Assembly: GCF_003345255.1 (NCBI RefSeq)
Contig: NZ_CP029331.1
Coordinates: forward strand, 1,984,001 to 2,048,000
Source of the DNA: Pseudothauera hydrothermalis
GTDB lineage: Bacteria; Pseudomonadota; Gammaproteobacteria; Burkholderiales; Rhodocyclaceae
Reading direction: 5' to 3'
DNA length: 64,000 nt
Positions 15,992 to 26,208 of this stretch are shown in pieces; positions within the stretch are counted from its first letter, which is position 1, and each line of letters opens with the position of its first letter. The position numbers and the translations under genes were made by a program. The notes beneath the pieces were generated by a model. That model worked only from the letters and a program-made list of their open reading frames with translations, was not told where the DNA came from and searched no databases.

Positions 15992-17908
15992 TCAGCCGCC
16001 TGCGCGGGACTCCAGCTCCTCCCAGCGCCGCAGCAGCGTCTCCAGTTCCGCTTCGATCGCCGTCAGCCGTGCTTTGCATTGGGCAACCTCGTGCGGCGCG
16101 TTCTGGTACAGCGCGGGGTCGGCCATGCGCGCGTGCAGCGCGGCCTGCTCGTTTTCCAGCGCGGCAATGCGATCCGGCAGCGCCTCCAGTTCGCGCTTTT
16201 CGTTGTAACTCAACTTGCCGCTGCGCGGGGTGGCCGGTTTTTCAGCCGGCGCGGCAGGTTTGGGGGCGATAGCCGGCGCACTCATGGTCTCGCGTGCCGC
16301 GGCCTCGGCCTGCGCCTGCTTGACGCGTTGCCAATCGGCGTAGCCGCCGGCGTACTCGCCCCATCTGCCATCGCCCTCAGCCGCGATCACCTGGGTGACC
16401 ACGTTATCCAGAAAGGCGCGGTCGTGGCTCACCAAAAAGAGCGTGCCGTCGTAGCCGGCGAGCAGCTCCTCGAGCAGGTCCAAGGTTTCGATGTCGAGGT
16501 CGTTGGTGGGCTCATCGAGCACCAGCACGTTGGCCGGACGGGCAAACAGGCGCGCCAGCAGCAGGCGGTTGCGCTCGCCGCCGGACAATGATTTGACCGG
16601 CGAGCGCGCACGCTGCGGCGCAAACAGAAAATCGCCCAAATAGCCAATGACATGCTTTTTCTCGCCGGCGATTTCCACATAGTCCGAGCCGGGGCTGATC
16701 ACTTCGGTGAGCGGCGCTTCCGGGTCGAGCTGCTCGCGCAGCTGGTCGAAATAGGCCACCTGCTGGCGGGTGCCACGACGCACCGTGCCTGCGTCCGGGG
16801 GAATTTCGCCCAAAATGAGCTTCAGCAGCGTGGTTTTGCCCGCGCCATTGGGGCCGATCAGGCCGATGCGGTCGCCACGCATGATGCGGGTGGAAAAGTC
16901 GCGCACCACGGTGCGTCCGCCCAAGCGCTTGGTCACATGATGAAGCTCGGCCACCATCTGCCCGCTCATCTGGCCGCTATCCACCGCAAGATTGACATGG
17001 CCGAGTCGTTCCCGGCGCGCGGCACGCTCGCGGCGCAGCGCCTCCAGCCGGCGCACCCGGCCTTCGTTGCGGGTGCGGCGCGCCTCCACACCTTTGCGAA
17101 TCCACACCTCTTCCTGCGCCAGCAGTTTGTCGAAACGTGCATGGGCTTTTTCTTCTGCGGCCAGTGCTTCGGCTTTGCGGCGCTGGTAATCGGCAAACCG
17201 CCCTGGGTAGCTGGTCAGCCGGCCGCGATCCAGTTCGACGATGCGGGTGGCGACATTGTCCAGAAAAACACGGTCATGCGTGATCACCACCACCGCGCCG
17301 CGAAACTCGCGGATCAACGCTTCCAGCCACAAGATGCCGTCCAGATCGAGATGGTTGGTGGGCTCATCGAGCAACAGCAGGTCCGGCTCGGCCACCAGTG
17401 CGCGGGCCAGGGCCACGCGCTTGAGACCGCCGCCGGATAGACTGCCAACCCGCACCTCGGCGGCCAGCCCCAGACGTGCCAGCATCTGCTCCACACGCTG
17501 ATTCAGCCGCCAGGCATCGGCCGCCTCCACTGCATGCTGCAAGGCGTCCAAGCGCGCCAGCGCGGCTGGAGTGGCCGATTCGGCCACCGCTTGCATGGCC
17601 GCGTGGTAATCCACCAACAGGCGGGCCACCTCGCCCAGGCCATCGGCCACGGTAGCAAACACTTCGCGCTCGAGTGCAAAATCGGGCTCCTGCGGCACAT
17701 AAGCCACCTTGAGCCCGGGCGTCCGCCAAACCGTGCCATCGTCGAGCGGCGCTTGGCCGGCCAACACCCGCAGCAGGCTGGATTTGCCCGAACCGTTGCG
17801 GCCGATCAGCGCCACCCGCTCGCCGGCATCGAGCTGAAAATCGGCATGGGTCAAAAGATCCACATGACCAAAGGCCAGGCAGGCGTTTTCCACGGACAAA
17901 ATCGGCAT
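15992..17908 (-). CDS. uup: ABC-F family ATPase Uup
   Basis: A 638-residue soluble protein with two ABC ATPase domains in tandem. The first has Walker A GRNGSGKSS (about residue 36) and signature LSGGGLKRVALA; the second has GPNGAGKTT (about 350) and LSGGERNRLLLA. Each has a Walker B LLLDEPTNHLDL-type element. The linker between them is the charged ABC-F helix pair. The C-terminal ~75 residues form a coiled coil (YNEKRELEALPDRIAALE onwards), the DNA-binding tail that separates Uup from EttA. ABC-F proteins act on ribosomes; Uup also limits transposon excision and helps branched DNA processing. It is convergent with the GIDE gene. Confidence 0.92.
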   Translation of the reverse strand: MPILSVENACLAFGHVDLLTHADFQLDAGERVALIGRNGSGKSSLLRVLAGQAPLDDGTVWRTPGLKVAYVPQEPDFALEREVFATVADGLGEVARLLVDYHAAMQAVAESATPAALARLDALQHAVEAADAWRLNQRVEQMLARLGLAAEVRVGSLSGGGLKRVALARALVAEPDLLLLDEPTNHLDLDGILWLEALIREFRGAVVVITHDRVFLDNVATRIVELDRGRLTSYPGRFADYQRRKAEALAAEEKAHARFDKLLAQEEVWIRKGVEARRTRNEGRVRRLEALRRERAARRERLGHVNLAVDSGQMSGQMVAELHHVTKRLGGRTVVRDFSTRIMRGDRIGLIGPNGAGKTTLLKLILGEIPPDAGTVRRGTRQQVAYFDQLREQLDPEAPLTEVISPGSDYVEIAGEKKHVIGYLGDFLFAPQRARSPVKSLSGGERNRLLLARLFARPANVLVLDEPTNDLDIETLDLLEELLAGYDGTLFLVSHDRAFLDNVVTQVIAAEGDGRWGEYAGGYADWQRVKQAQAEAAARETMSAPAIAPKPAAPAEKPATPRSGKLSYNEKRELEALPDRIAALENEQAALHARMADPALYQNAPHEVAQCKARLTAIEAELETLLRRWEELESRAGG

Positions 17909-18029
17909 GGTGTGCGGGCGGATGCGATGAAACGAAACGCGCAGGATTTTACCGGTCTGCTACCATCAACGCCCGCACGGTAGATCGTGCAGCGCACCAT
18001 TGTTTTCTCCGCAAGACTGAAAAGCAGTT

Positions 18030-20168
18030 TTGAAACAAGACTTTGCAAGCATCCTGCAGCAGTTCGGCGACCCCGCCCGCGACCCGATCGCGGTCTGGGT
18101 GGCGCTGGTCGACCGTCTGCGCCCGCGCAAAGCGCATGACACCGCGCGCGCCCAGCAGAACTTGCAGGAACTTTGCGTACTGATCGAGCGCCGGGAAGAT
18201 CTGCGCATCCGCCTGCGCGAGGCGTTATTGAGCCTGGTGCGCGAACGCAAGCAGGTATCGATGTACGTGACCTCCGGCCTTTTGCCGTCGACCGGCTTTT
18301 TCTCCGAGACCGCGCGGCGCATCTCCGGCCGTCTGTTGCCGGAGGTGCTCGATCCAACCTATATGAAGGACTTGCTGAGCGTGGTCTTTCACCGCGCCGA
18401 CGATGAACTTTGGGTGCGGGCGATTCCAGACGAGGAATGGGTGGCTTTCCTGAACCGGCTGCTCGCTGCCGACGCGCCCGCCGCGGCGCAGGACGAGGCC
18501 GCCTGCGCAAACGGCAAGGTACCGAACGCGCTGGAAGAACTCATGGAGGGGCTGCGCATCCTGTCTTACCACGTCTCGGCGATCGGCCTGGACCCGGAGC
18601 TGGTGCGCATCGACCCGACGCTGGAGGAACATGAATCGCCCTTCATCGCGCAAAACGAGGAAGTACTCGCCTATCTGGCCCAATATCGCGCATGGTGGTG
18701 CGATCCGGCTCAGCCGCTGGCCGATGAGCGCCATCTTTCGGTGATGCTCGATCAATGCGCCGAGGTACTGCAGCGGGTGCGCCGCCGCGCCACCAAAATC
18801 GGCACCAGCCTCACCCTGACCTTCAAGCTCGAAAGGCTGCGTCAGCACTTGGCGCGCATGGCCGACCTGCTCGATCTATTGCGCTGCCTGCATCAGGACC
18901 GCAAGGTGCATACGATCACGGCGCAACTGGTGGCGCTATTCAAGCAACTGGTGCACGCCGAGTGCCGCAAAAACAAGCTCTCCGACTACTGGGGTCAAAA
19001 CGTCGAACTGGTGTCGCTGCGCATGACCGAAAGCGCCAGCAAAACCGGCGAGCACTACATCACCACCACCCGTGGCGAATACTTCCGTATGTTGCGCTCG
19101 GCCGCGGTGGGCGGCTTCATCATCGCCTTGATGGCGGCTTTCAAGCTGGTGCTGCACGAACAAGGTTTCGCGCCGTTGAACGAGGCGCTGAGCTTTTGTC
19201 TGAATTACGGCCTGGGCTTCGTGCTGATCCATATTCTTGGCGGCACCGTGGCCACCAAGCAGCCGGCGATGACCGCCAACGCCATTGCCGCCTCGATCGG
19301 CGAGGCCAAGGGCAAGACCCGCAACCTGGAAAATCTCGCCGATCTGATCGCGCGCACGGTGCGCAGCCAGTTAGCGGCCATCGTCGGCAACGTCGGAGTG
19401 GCAGTACCCATGGCCATCCTGCTGGCACTGGCAGTGCGCCAACTCACCGGGGAGCCCTTCGTCGATGCCACCCGGGCAAGCGCCCTGCTCGAAGACGTCG
19501 ACCCGCGCGGCGGCACCCTGTTCTATGCCGCCGTCGCCGGCGTCTGCCTGTTTTTGTCCGGTTTGATCGCCGGCTACTACGACAATCTTTCTGCCTACAA
19601 CCGTGTGCCGCAAAGGTTACGTCAGTTGCGCTGGGCACGCCGCCTGCTGGGCGAAGCCCGCCTTGACCGGGTGGCGGCTTACGTGGAAAACAACCTCGGC
19701 ACCCTGGCCGGCAACTTCTTCTTCGGCTTTTTGCTCGGCGGTGCCACCGCACTGGGCGTGTTGTTCGGCCTGCCGCTGGACATTCGCCACATTGCTTTTT
19801 CTTCGGCCTATGTGGGCTATGCCGCCGAGGGGCTCGACTTTACCCTGAGCTGGCAAATGGCGGCGCTGGCCGCGGCTGGCGTGGCGGGCATCGGCCTGGT
19901 GAATCTGGCGGTCAGTTTTTCGCTGACCCTCTATGTGGCCATGCGCGCACGGCGAATCACCTTTGCCAACGCCCGCACGCTGGTGCGTTTGCTGCTGAGC
20001 CGTCTGCTCTACCGCCCACAGGACTTCATCCTGCCGCCATTCAAGGATGCGCCGAACCCGCCGCGTGAAGCACCGCCAACCGAAATGGGCAGCACACCGC
20101 CACCGCACACCGCGCAAGGCGAAGGGCACAGTGACCGTGCGCTTGGTCCGGATGCATCAAACCGCTAG
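18030..20168 (+). CDS. gcr: Gcr-type conserved membrane protein (annotated as site-specific recombinase)
   Basis: A 712-residue protein of the COG4389 family, commonly labelled site-specific recombinase after neisserial Gcr. The first ~340 residues are soluble and helical; from about residue 355 there are six membrane helices (for example VGGFIIALMAAFKLVL and LAGNFFFGFLLGGATALGVL). No tyrosine-recombinase RHRY or serine-recombinase motif is visible, so the recombinase name is doubtful. The final 40 residues are proline-rich and polar. The TTG start at 18030 has only a weak upstream purine stretch. It is divergent from uup; the promoter of tRNA-Arg overlaps its stop codon. Confidence 0.82.
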   Translation: MKQDFASILQQFGDPARDPIAVWVALVDRLRPRKAHDTARAQQNLQELCVLIERREDLRIRLREALLSLVRERKQVSMYVTSGLLPSTGFFSETARRISGRLLPEVLDPTYMKDLLSVVFHRADDELWVRAIPDEEWVAFLNRLLAADAPAAAQDEAACANGKVPNALEELMEGLRILSYHVSAIGLDPELVRIDPTLEEHESPFIAQNEEVLAYLAQYRAWWCDPAQPLADERHLSVMLDQCAEVLQRVRRRATKIGTSLTLTFKLERLRQHLARMADLLDLLRCLHQDRKVHTITAQLVALFKQLVHAECRKNKLSDYWGQNVELVSLRMTESASKTGEHYITTTRGEYFRMLRSAAVGGFIIALMAAFKLVLHEQGFAPLNEALSFCLNYGLGFVLIHILGGTVATKQPAMTANAIAASIGEAKGKTRNLENLADLIARTVRSQLAAIVGNVGVAVPMAILLALAVRQLTGEPFVDATRASALLEDVDPRGGTLFYAAVAGVCLFLSGLIAGYYDNLSAYNRVPQRLRQLRWARRLLGEARLDRVAAYVENNLGTLAGNFFFGFLLGGATALGVLFGLPLDIRHIAFSSAYVGYAAEGLDFTLSWQMAALAAAGVAGIGLVNLAVSFSLTLYVAMRARRITFANARTLVRLLLSRLLYRPQDFILPPFKDAPNPPREAPPTEMGSTPPPHTAQGEGHSDRALGPDASNR

Positions 20169-20175
20169 AATGCGC
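20143..20175 (+). promoter_or_regulatory. Sigma-70-type promoter of tRNA-Arg
   Basis: TTGGTC at 20143-20148, a 17-base spacer and TAGAAT at 20166-20171, followed by a GC-rich discriminator as in stable-RNA promoters. The -10 element includes the stop codon of the gcr-type gene. A 15-base string, ACCGCTAGAATGCGC, spans the -10 and recurs in front of tRNA-Ser at 31697-31711. Confidence 0.6.
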
Positions 20176-20179
20176 CCCG

Positions 20180-20254
20180 CTCCTCGTAGTTCAATGGATA
20201 GAACGGCCGCCTCCTAAGCGGCAAATGCAGGTTCGATTCCTGCCGAGGGGACCA
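20180..20254 (+). tRNA. tRNA-Arg (anticodon CCU)
   Basis: Cloverleaf readable by eye. The acceptor stem CTCCTCG pairs with CGAGGGG (one U-G). The anticodon stem GCCGC/GCGGC encloses loop CTCCTAA with anticodon CCT at 20213-20215. The T arm contains GGTTCGATTCC. Discriminator A is followed by an encoded CCA. It reads AGG codons. An intrinsic terminator follows ten bases later, so it is a single-gene unit. Confidence 0.95.
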
Positions 20255-20263
20255 AGCCACAAC

Positions 20264-20290
20264 CGCATGGCCGCAGCCCTGCGTTTTTTT
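20264..20290 (+). terminator. Intrinsic terminator after tRNA-Arg
   Basis: An 8-base-pair stem with one mismatch (CGCATGGC against GCCCTGCG, loop CGCA) at 20264-20283, followed directly by seven T. Orientation and position fit rho-independent termination of the tRNA-Arg transcript. Confidence 0.75.
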
Positions 20291-20320
20291 CGCCCCCCAC
20301 CGGGCGCGAGCCGGCGCGGC

Positions 20321-21106
20321 TCAGCGCAGCGTCTGCAACATCGCCCGCAGGTAGCGCACAGGTATTGCATAGCTGATCCCCGAGGGATCGCTAAGCACGC
20401 TTTCCTTGGTCCGTTTGACCAGCACCATGTTGAGAATGCCGATCACTTGGCGGCTGTGCGGATCGAACACCGGGCTGCCGCTATTACCTGGATAGGCGGT
20501 GGCGTCGAGCTGGTAGATATCGAAGCGCTCACCCGACAGGCGGCGGATCAGCGCGGGGTCGAGGTCGCGCGCACCGGCCTGGGGAATGCCGATCGGGGTT
20601 ATCGCCGAGACGATGCCGCGATGGGTGACCGGGACAAGCCCCAGCGCATTGCCGATGGGAAAACCGGTAAACGCGATGCGCTGGCCTTCGCGCACGCTAT
20701 CGCCGGGCGCCAGTTCGAGTGCCGGCAGCGCGGCGCCTTCGATGCGTAAGAGCACCAGATCGTGGTCTTTGTCAGCGGCCACCCGCTCGGCGCGTCGCAC
20801 CGCCGTGCCCTGCCCGTCGGCCACGGCAATGGCCAGTTCCTCCATGCGCTCGCCGTCGAGCACCTCAGGCACCACATGCGCATTGGTGGCAATCGAGCGG
20901 CCGTCGCCCACGGCAAAGCCGGTGCCCAAAAAGCGGAAAGCGGGATTGCGGCGAGGCTGGTAGGTGCCGACGGCCACCACTGCGGGGCGGATACGCGGCA
21001 CCGCCGCCACCAAGTCGGCGCGCAGCCTAGGAGCCGCCAGCAGCATGCCGAACGCCAAGCCGCCGCCGAGCACGGCGCGACGCCGCAGAGAAACCGGGTC
21101 GCTCAT
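20321..21106 (-). CDS. Trypsin-like (S1C) serine protease, exported
   Basis: A 261-residue chymotrypsin-fold protease. The N-terminus has a twin-arginine-like signal (RRRAVLGGGLAFGMLLAAP). The catalytic triad is visible: His in IATNAHVV (about residue 77), Asp in DKDHDLVLLRI (about 115), and Ser in YPGNSGSPVFD (about 210). Unlike HtrA/DegP it has no PDZ domain, so it is a short protease with an unknown target. Its ATG overlaps the stop of the lytic transglycosylase gene by four bases, so the two are coupled. It closes the minus-strand exopolysaccharide/PEP-CTERM unit. Periplasmic quality control or matrix-protein processing is possible. Confidence 0.87.
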   Translation of the reverse strand: MSDPVSLRRRAVLGGGLAFGMLLAAPRLRADLVAAVPRIRPAVVAVGTYQPRRNPAFRFLGTGFAVGDGRSIATNAHVVPEVLDGERMEELAIAVADGQGTAVRRAERVAADKDHDLVLLRIEGAALPALELAPGDSVREGQRIAFTGFPIGNALGLVPVTHRGIVSAITPIGIPQAGARDLDPALIRRLSGERFDIYQLDATAYPGNSGSPVFDPHSRQVIGILNMVLVKRTKESVLSDPSGISYAIPVRYLRAMLQTLR

Positions 21107-22041
21107 GGCGCGAGTGCCTGCCGGGGGGCCTGCGGCGCCACGGTCACGGCCGGACTCGGGGCAACCAGGCTGTGGTCATAAGGATGCCTATGCTGCTGAG
21201 CCAACCCCAGCACGCGATCGACATACTGGCGCGTTTCAGGATAAGGCGGCACGCCGCCATGGCGGTCCACCGCTCCCTCTCCGGCGTTGTAGGCCGCCAC
21301 CGCCAGACGGACATCGCCGCGGAAATAGGCAAGCAACCAACGCAGATAGCGCAGCCCGCCGCGGATGTTCTGCTCCGGCTCCCAGGGCTTTTGCACCGCA
21401 AAGCGTTCGGCGGTGGCGGGAATGAGCTGCATCACGCCCATGGCGTCTTTGGGCGAACGCGCCAGCGGATCGAGCGCGGATTCGGCCAAGGCCACGGCCA
21501 GCGCCAGACGGGGGCTGACGCCATACTCCGGCGCCAGCGCGGCAACCAATTCGGCTATCGGCCGGCGCCGGGCATCGAGCGTGGCCAGTATCCGTGTGGC
21601 ATCCCACAGCTCGGCAGACAGGAGATGAGGCGGTGGCTGCAGGCACTCGGGCACTTCGCCCACATCATCGCCGGTGTAGCGCATCATCCGCTTTGCATGT
21701 TCATGGCCCAGATAAGCGGCCATGGCGAACAGCGTCGCCGCATACGCATCGTTACGCGGCAAGCCGCGCCCGTTGGCGTACATCCAGCCCAGCGCATACA
21801 TACCTTCGGCATCGCCCAGACGTGCCGCCTCGCAATACATGGCGGCCGCGCGCGCCGGCTCTTTGGCCACCCCTTCACCATGTTCATAAGCCACCGCCTG
21901 GCGGCTCAGGTAGCGGGCATGGGCGGCAAAGGCTTCGGCCAGCGGATCGGCCCGCACAGCCCCGCACAGTGCGCACGCCATGCTCAGGATAGCGGCCAGT
22001 CCGAGCACACGGGGCAGCATTTTCTTTCGGGCGGGGTTCAT
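21103..22041 (-). CDS. Lytic transglycosylase with Sel1-like repeats
   Basis: A 312-residue exported protein. A signal peptide (LGLAAILSMACALCGAVRA) is followed by two or three Sel1-like helical repeats (about residues 40-105, including YCEAARLGDAEGMYALGWMYANG). The C-terminal half is an SLT/goose-lysozyme domain: catalytic Glu in ALAVALAESALDP, the AMGVMQLIPATAERF motif and AVAAYNAGEGAV. It cleaves peptidoglycan with formation of anhydromuropeptides. ATG 22041 is chosen; ATG 22020 would also leave an intact signal. Coupling to the protease and position behind the UDP-sugar dehydrogenase suggest a role in passing polymer or protein through the wall. Confidence 0.87.
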   Translation of the reverse strand: MNPARKKMLPRVLGLAAILSMACALCGAVRADPLAEAFAAHARYLSRQAVAYEHGEGVAKEPARAAAMYCEAARLGDAEGMYALGWMYANGRGLPRNDAYAATLFAMAAYLGHEHAKRMMRYTGDDVGEVPECLQPPPHLLSAELWDATRILATLDARRRPIAELVAALAPEYGVSPRLALAVALAESALDPLARSPKDAMGVMQLIPATAERFAVQKPWEPEQNIRGGLRYLRWLLAYFRGDVRLAVAAYNAGEGAVDRHGGVPPYPETRQYVDRVLGLAQQHRHPYDHSLVAPSPAVTVAPQAPRQALAP

Positions 22042-22060
22042 GGCCGGACTGCGGGCACGC

Positions 22061-23344
<1,284 letters not shown>

Positions 23345-23395
23345 GAGAGGCGTCCTCGAAAGATGGTGTGGATGAAGCGGTGGCGCCGACCGCGG

Positions 23396-26206
23396 TCAGA
23401 GTCCCGCGCGCAACTCGGCGGCGGTGCGGTGCAGCGGCGTGCCGGCAGGGGTTTTGCTCAGCACGATATCGAGCTCTTCGCGGGCGTCGGCGGTACGCGC
23501 CAACTGCAAATAGGCGCGCGCCAGATTGAGCCGCAGCTGGCCGAGTTCCGGCGCCAGTTCGACCGCACGGCGCAAGTTTTTCAAACCCTGTTCGTGATTG
23601 CCGGCGGCCATCTGCAAAACGCCTACGGTATCCAGGATGGCCGGATTGTCCGGTGCCAGCGCCAACGCACGCTCGGCGCGGGCCAATGCGCCCGGCACTT
23701 TGAGTTCGCCCTCGACCCAGGCCAGATTGTTCAACGACATGGCATCGTTCGGGGCAATCGCCACCGCTTCGGCATACAGCCGGCGCGCCTCCTGCAGCCG
23801 ATTCTGGTTCAACGCATGCTGTGCAACCAGGGTACGCAGCAACGGATCGCGCGGCTGGGCGCGCATCCATTGGGCGGCCAGGCGTTCGGCCTCGTCCGCG
23901 CGGCCGGCCCGCAGCAGCGCCACATAGCGCCGCACCTCGACTTCGGCATTGGGCGCGATGGCCGCAGCACGCTGGAAAGCCTCGACCGCCGCGGCCCACT
24001 GTTTGCGGCGCGCCAGGATGTCGCCTTCGGCAACGAATCCCGCTTGCGCCAGGGCGGGTGTGCGCTGCATGGTGCGCATCAAGGCCAGCGCATCGGCTTC
24101 GCGCTGTTGTTCGACCAACAAGCCCAGCAAGCGCTGATAGGCCAGCGCTTGGCTCGGTTGCAGTTCGATGGCGCGTCGCAGGCTCTGCTCGGCACCGGCC
24201 AAGTCTTTGGCTGCAGCCTGCGCGGCCGCAAGGTCGATCAACGGCGCCGGCGAATGCGGCAGCAGTGCCGCCAGCCGGCCGAAACTGGTGATCGCCTGCT
24301 GGAGCTCGCCAGCGGCAAGCTGTGCACTGCCCAGCGCAGCCAGCGCGCCGGGATCGGCGCCATGGGCTGCAGCCGCTTCCTGAGCGAGCGGCAAGGCCGC
24401 ACGCGGCTGTCCCTGATGCAGCAAGTGACGCACCAACGCCAGCCGGGGAGAAAGCGCGCCGGGTGCTGCCGCCACCGCCTGGTCCAGCAGGATGCGCACT
24501 TCGGCCGGCGGCGCGCCCGCAGCGCTTTTGAACTCGGCATAAGCCAAAGTGGCGTCCACATGACCTGGATTAGCCGCCAGAAAGCGCTCAAACCGCTTGC
24601 CCGCCGCGTGCGGCTGGCCATCGGCAACATCGATACGGACCAGATTCACCAGCGCGGCCAACATGTCCGGCCGCAAGTCGAGCGCGGCCTCGAAGGATGC
24701 ACGCGCAGCGGCCAGGTTTTCCTGCGCCAGGAACACGCCCCCTTTGAGGTTGTGCGCTTCGGCACTGTCAGGATGACGTGCCAACATCCGATCGACCGCG
24801 GTATGCGCTTTGTCGAACTGCCGCCCGCGCAGATGCGCCAGCACCAGCGCCACATCGGCCTGAATGCCGATGCCGTCCAGATCGCGGGCGGTTTCGAGAT
24901 CGGCCAGCCCTTGGGCCAAATCTCCGCCGGCCAGCCGCGCCACGCCCAGGCGCAAGCGCGCACCGGCATGGTCAGGTGCCAAGGCGCTGGCGCGGGCCAG
25001 GTAATCGGCGGCGGCTTGGAACTCACCGTTGGCCAGCATGACCTGACCGATCACCATGAGATTGCGCGCATCCTGCGTTGGGGCATCGATGAGCGGCTTG
25101 ATCGTCTCCTGGGCGCGCGCCGGCTGACCGCTTTGCACCAGCGATAGCGCAAGGAATTGACGCGCCTGACGGTGCTCCGGCACCTGTTCCAGCACTTTGT
25201 TCAGATGACGCTGGGCCTGCGCTTGATCGCCCAAACGGTAGAGCACGCTGCCAGCCAATAGATGCGCAGGTAAAAACCCCGGCGCACCGCGCAAGGCCGC
25301 CTGGACTGCGTCGCGCGCCTGGGTATGGCGCCCCTCGCGGTGGGCGATCACGGCCGTCAGATAGTGCGTGGCCGGCGCCTCGGGCGCGATGCGGCGCAGG
25401 GCTTCGAGCTGCGCCTGGGCCGCCTCGTCCCGGTGCTGGCTCAACAGCAGGCTGACGAGCTCATAGCGGTAACTGGGCGAATCCGGCTGGCTGTTTACCG
25501 CGGCTGTCAGCGCCTCGATGGCCTGTTCGGGCTGCTCGCGTACAAGCATGATCTGCGCTTGTAGCAGATGGGCTTCGCCGTTTTTGGGATGCGCGGCCAG
25601 CACCTGCGCCAGCTCGCGCTGCGCCCCTTCCAAGTCATTGGCAAAAAACTGCACTCGCGCCAGACCCAGGCGGGCGTCCTGGTCGTCCGACTGCACGGCA
25701 ATGGCCGCTTCGAAATGCTGCCAGGCAAGATCCAGTTGCGCTTTGGCCAGATAGGCGGTGCCTAGCGCAAGATCGATGCCTTTTTGTGCCGCGGTATCGG
25801 CAAGCCGTAGCCCGGCATAACGTTCGATGACCCGATCGAAGTCGGCACCACGGACCAGCACTTCAGCCAGCAGGGGCGCCACCCGCACGGCCGGCGCCCC
25901 CAGTTCCTCGGCCCGTTGCAGTTCCTTCAGCGCCGCCGGGATGTCGCCCTGACGTAAATACACCTGGCCAAGCAACAGCCGCGCCTCGGCCAGCGCGCCA
26001 TCTTGCTGCAAGGCGTTTCTGAGTTGGATGCTGGCCGCCTGCAGATCGTCTTTGGCCAGATAGTCGCGCGCCGAGGCCAACATCTGCTGCGGCGAATCGG
26101 CGCAAGCTGCCAACAACGCCGCGCTGCACACGGCGATCGACACACCGGCCAACGGGCGAGGCCATCGGCGGGTCGCGGCACTCTTGGGGGTCTGAGCAGC
26201 CATCAC
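23396..26206 (-). CDS. prsT: PEP-CTERM system TPR-repeat lipoprotein PrsT
   Basis: A 936-residue lipoprotein made almost wholly of tetratricopeptide repeats (~20 units). The signal ends in the lipobox LLAAC (Cys about residue 35), with Ala at +2, so outer-membrane placement is expected. Length, lipobox and repeat pattern match the PrsT family found only with exosortase A systems. It probably scaffolds exopolysaccharide export or PEP-CTERM protein handling. Start is GTG 26206 or ATG 26203; AAGGAG within the end of prsR serves both. It is two bases downstream of prsR. Confidence 0.92.
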   Translation of the reverse strand: MMAAQTPKSAATRRWPRPLAGVSIAVCSAALLAACADSPQQMLASARDYLAKDDLQAASIQLRNALQQDGALAEARLLLGQVYLRQGDIPAALKELQRAEELGAPAVRVAPLLAEVLVRGADFDRVIERYAGLRLADTAAQKGIDLALGTAYLAKAQLDLAWQHFEAAIAVQSDDQDARLGLARVQFFANDLEGAQRELAQVLAAHPKNGEAHLLQAQIMLVREQPEQAIEALTAAVNSQPDSPSYRYELVSLLLSQHRDEAAQAQLEALRRIAPEAPATHYLTAVIAHREGRHTQARDAVQAALRGAPGFLPAHLLAGSVLYRLGDQAQAQRHLNKVLEQVPEHRQARQFLALSLVQSGQPARAQETIKPLIDAPTQDARNLMVIGQVMLANGEFQAAADYLARASALAPDHAGARLRLGVARLAGGDLAQGLADLETARDLDGIGIQADVALVLAHLRGRQFDKAHTAVDRMLARHPDSAEAHNLKGGVFLAQENLAAARASFEAALDLRPDMLAALVNLVRIDVADGQPHAAGKRFERFLAANPGHVDATLAYAEFKSAAGAPPAEVRILLDQAVAAAPGALSPRLALVRHLLHQGQPRAALPLAQEAAAAHGADPGALAALGSAQLAAGELQQAITSFGRLAALLPHSPAPLIDLAAAQAAAKDLAGAEQSLRRAIELQPSQALAYQRLLGLLVEQQREADALALMRTMQRTPALAQAGFVAEGDILARRKQWAAAVEAFQRAAAIAPNAEVEVRRYVALLRAGRADEAERLAAQWMRAQPRDPLLRTLVAQHALNQNRLQEARRLYAEAVAIAPNDAMSLNNLAWVEGELKVPGALARAERALALAPDNPAILDTVGVLQMAAGNHEQGLKNLRRAVELAPELGQLRLNLARAYLQLARTADAREELDIVLSKTPAGTPLHRTAAELRAGL

Positions 26207-26208
26207 GG

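Noticed and set aside
20180-20254. tRNA-Arg as an attachment site for an integrated element, given the neighbouring recombinase-named gene.
   Set aside because: No duplicated tRNA 3' end, integrase or cargo is seen; the recombinase name is not supported by motifs.
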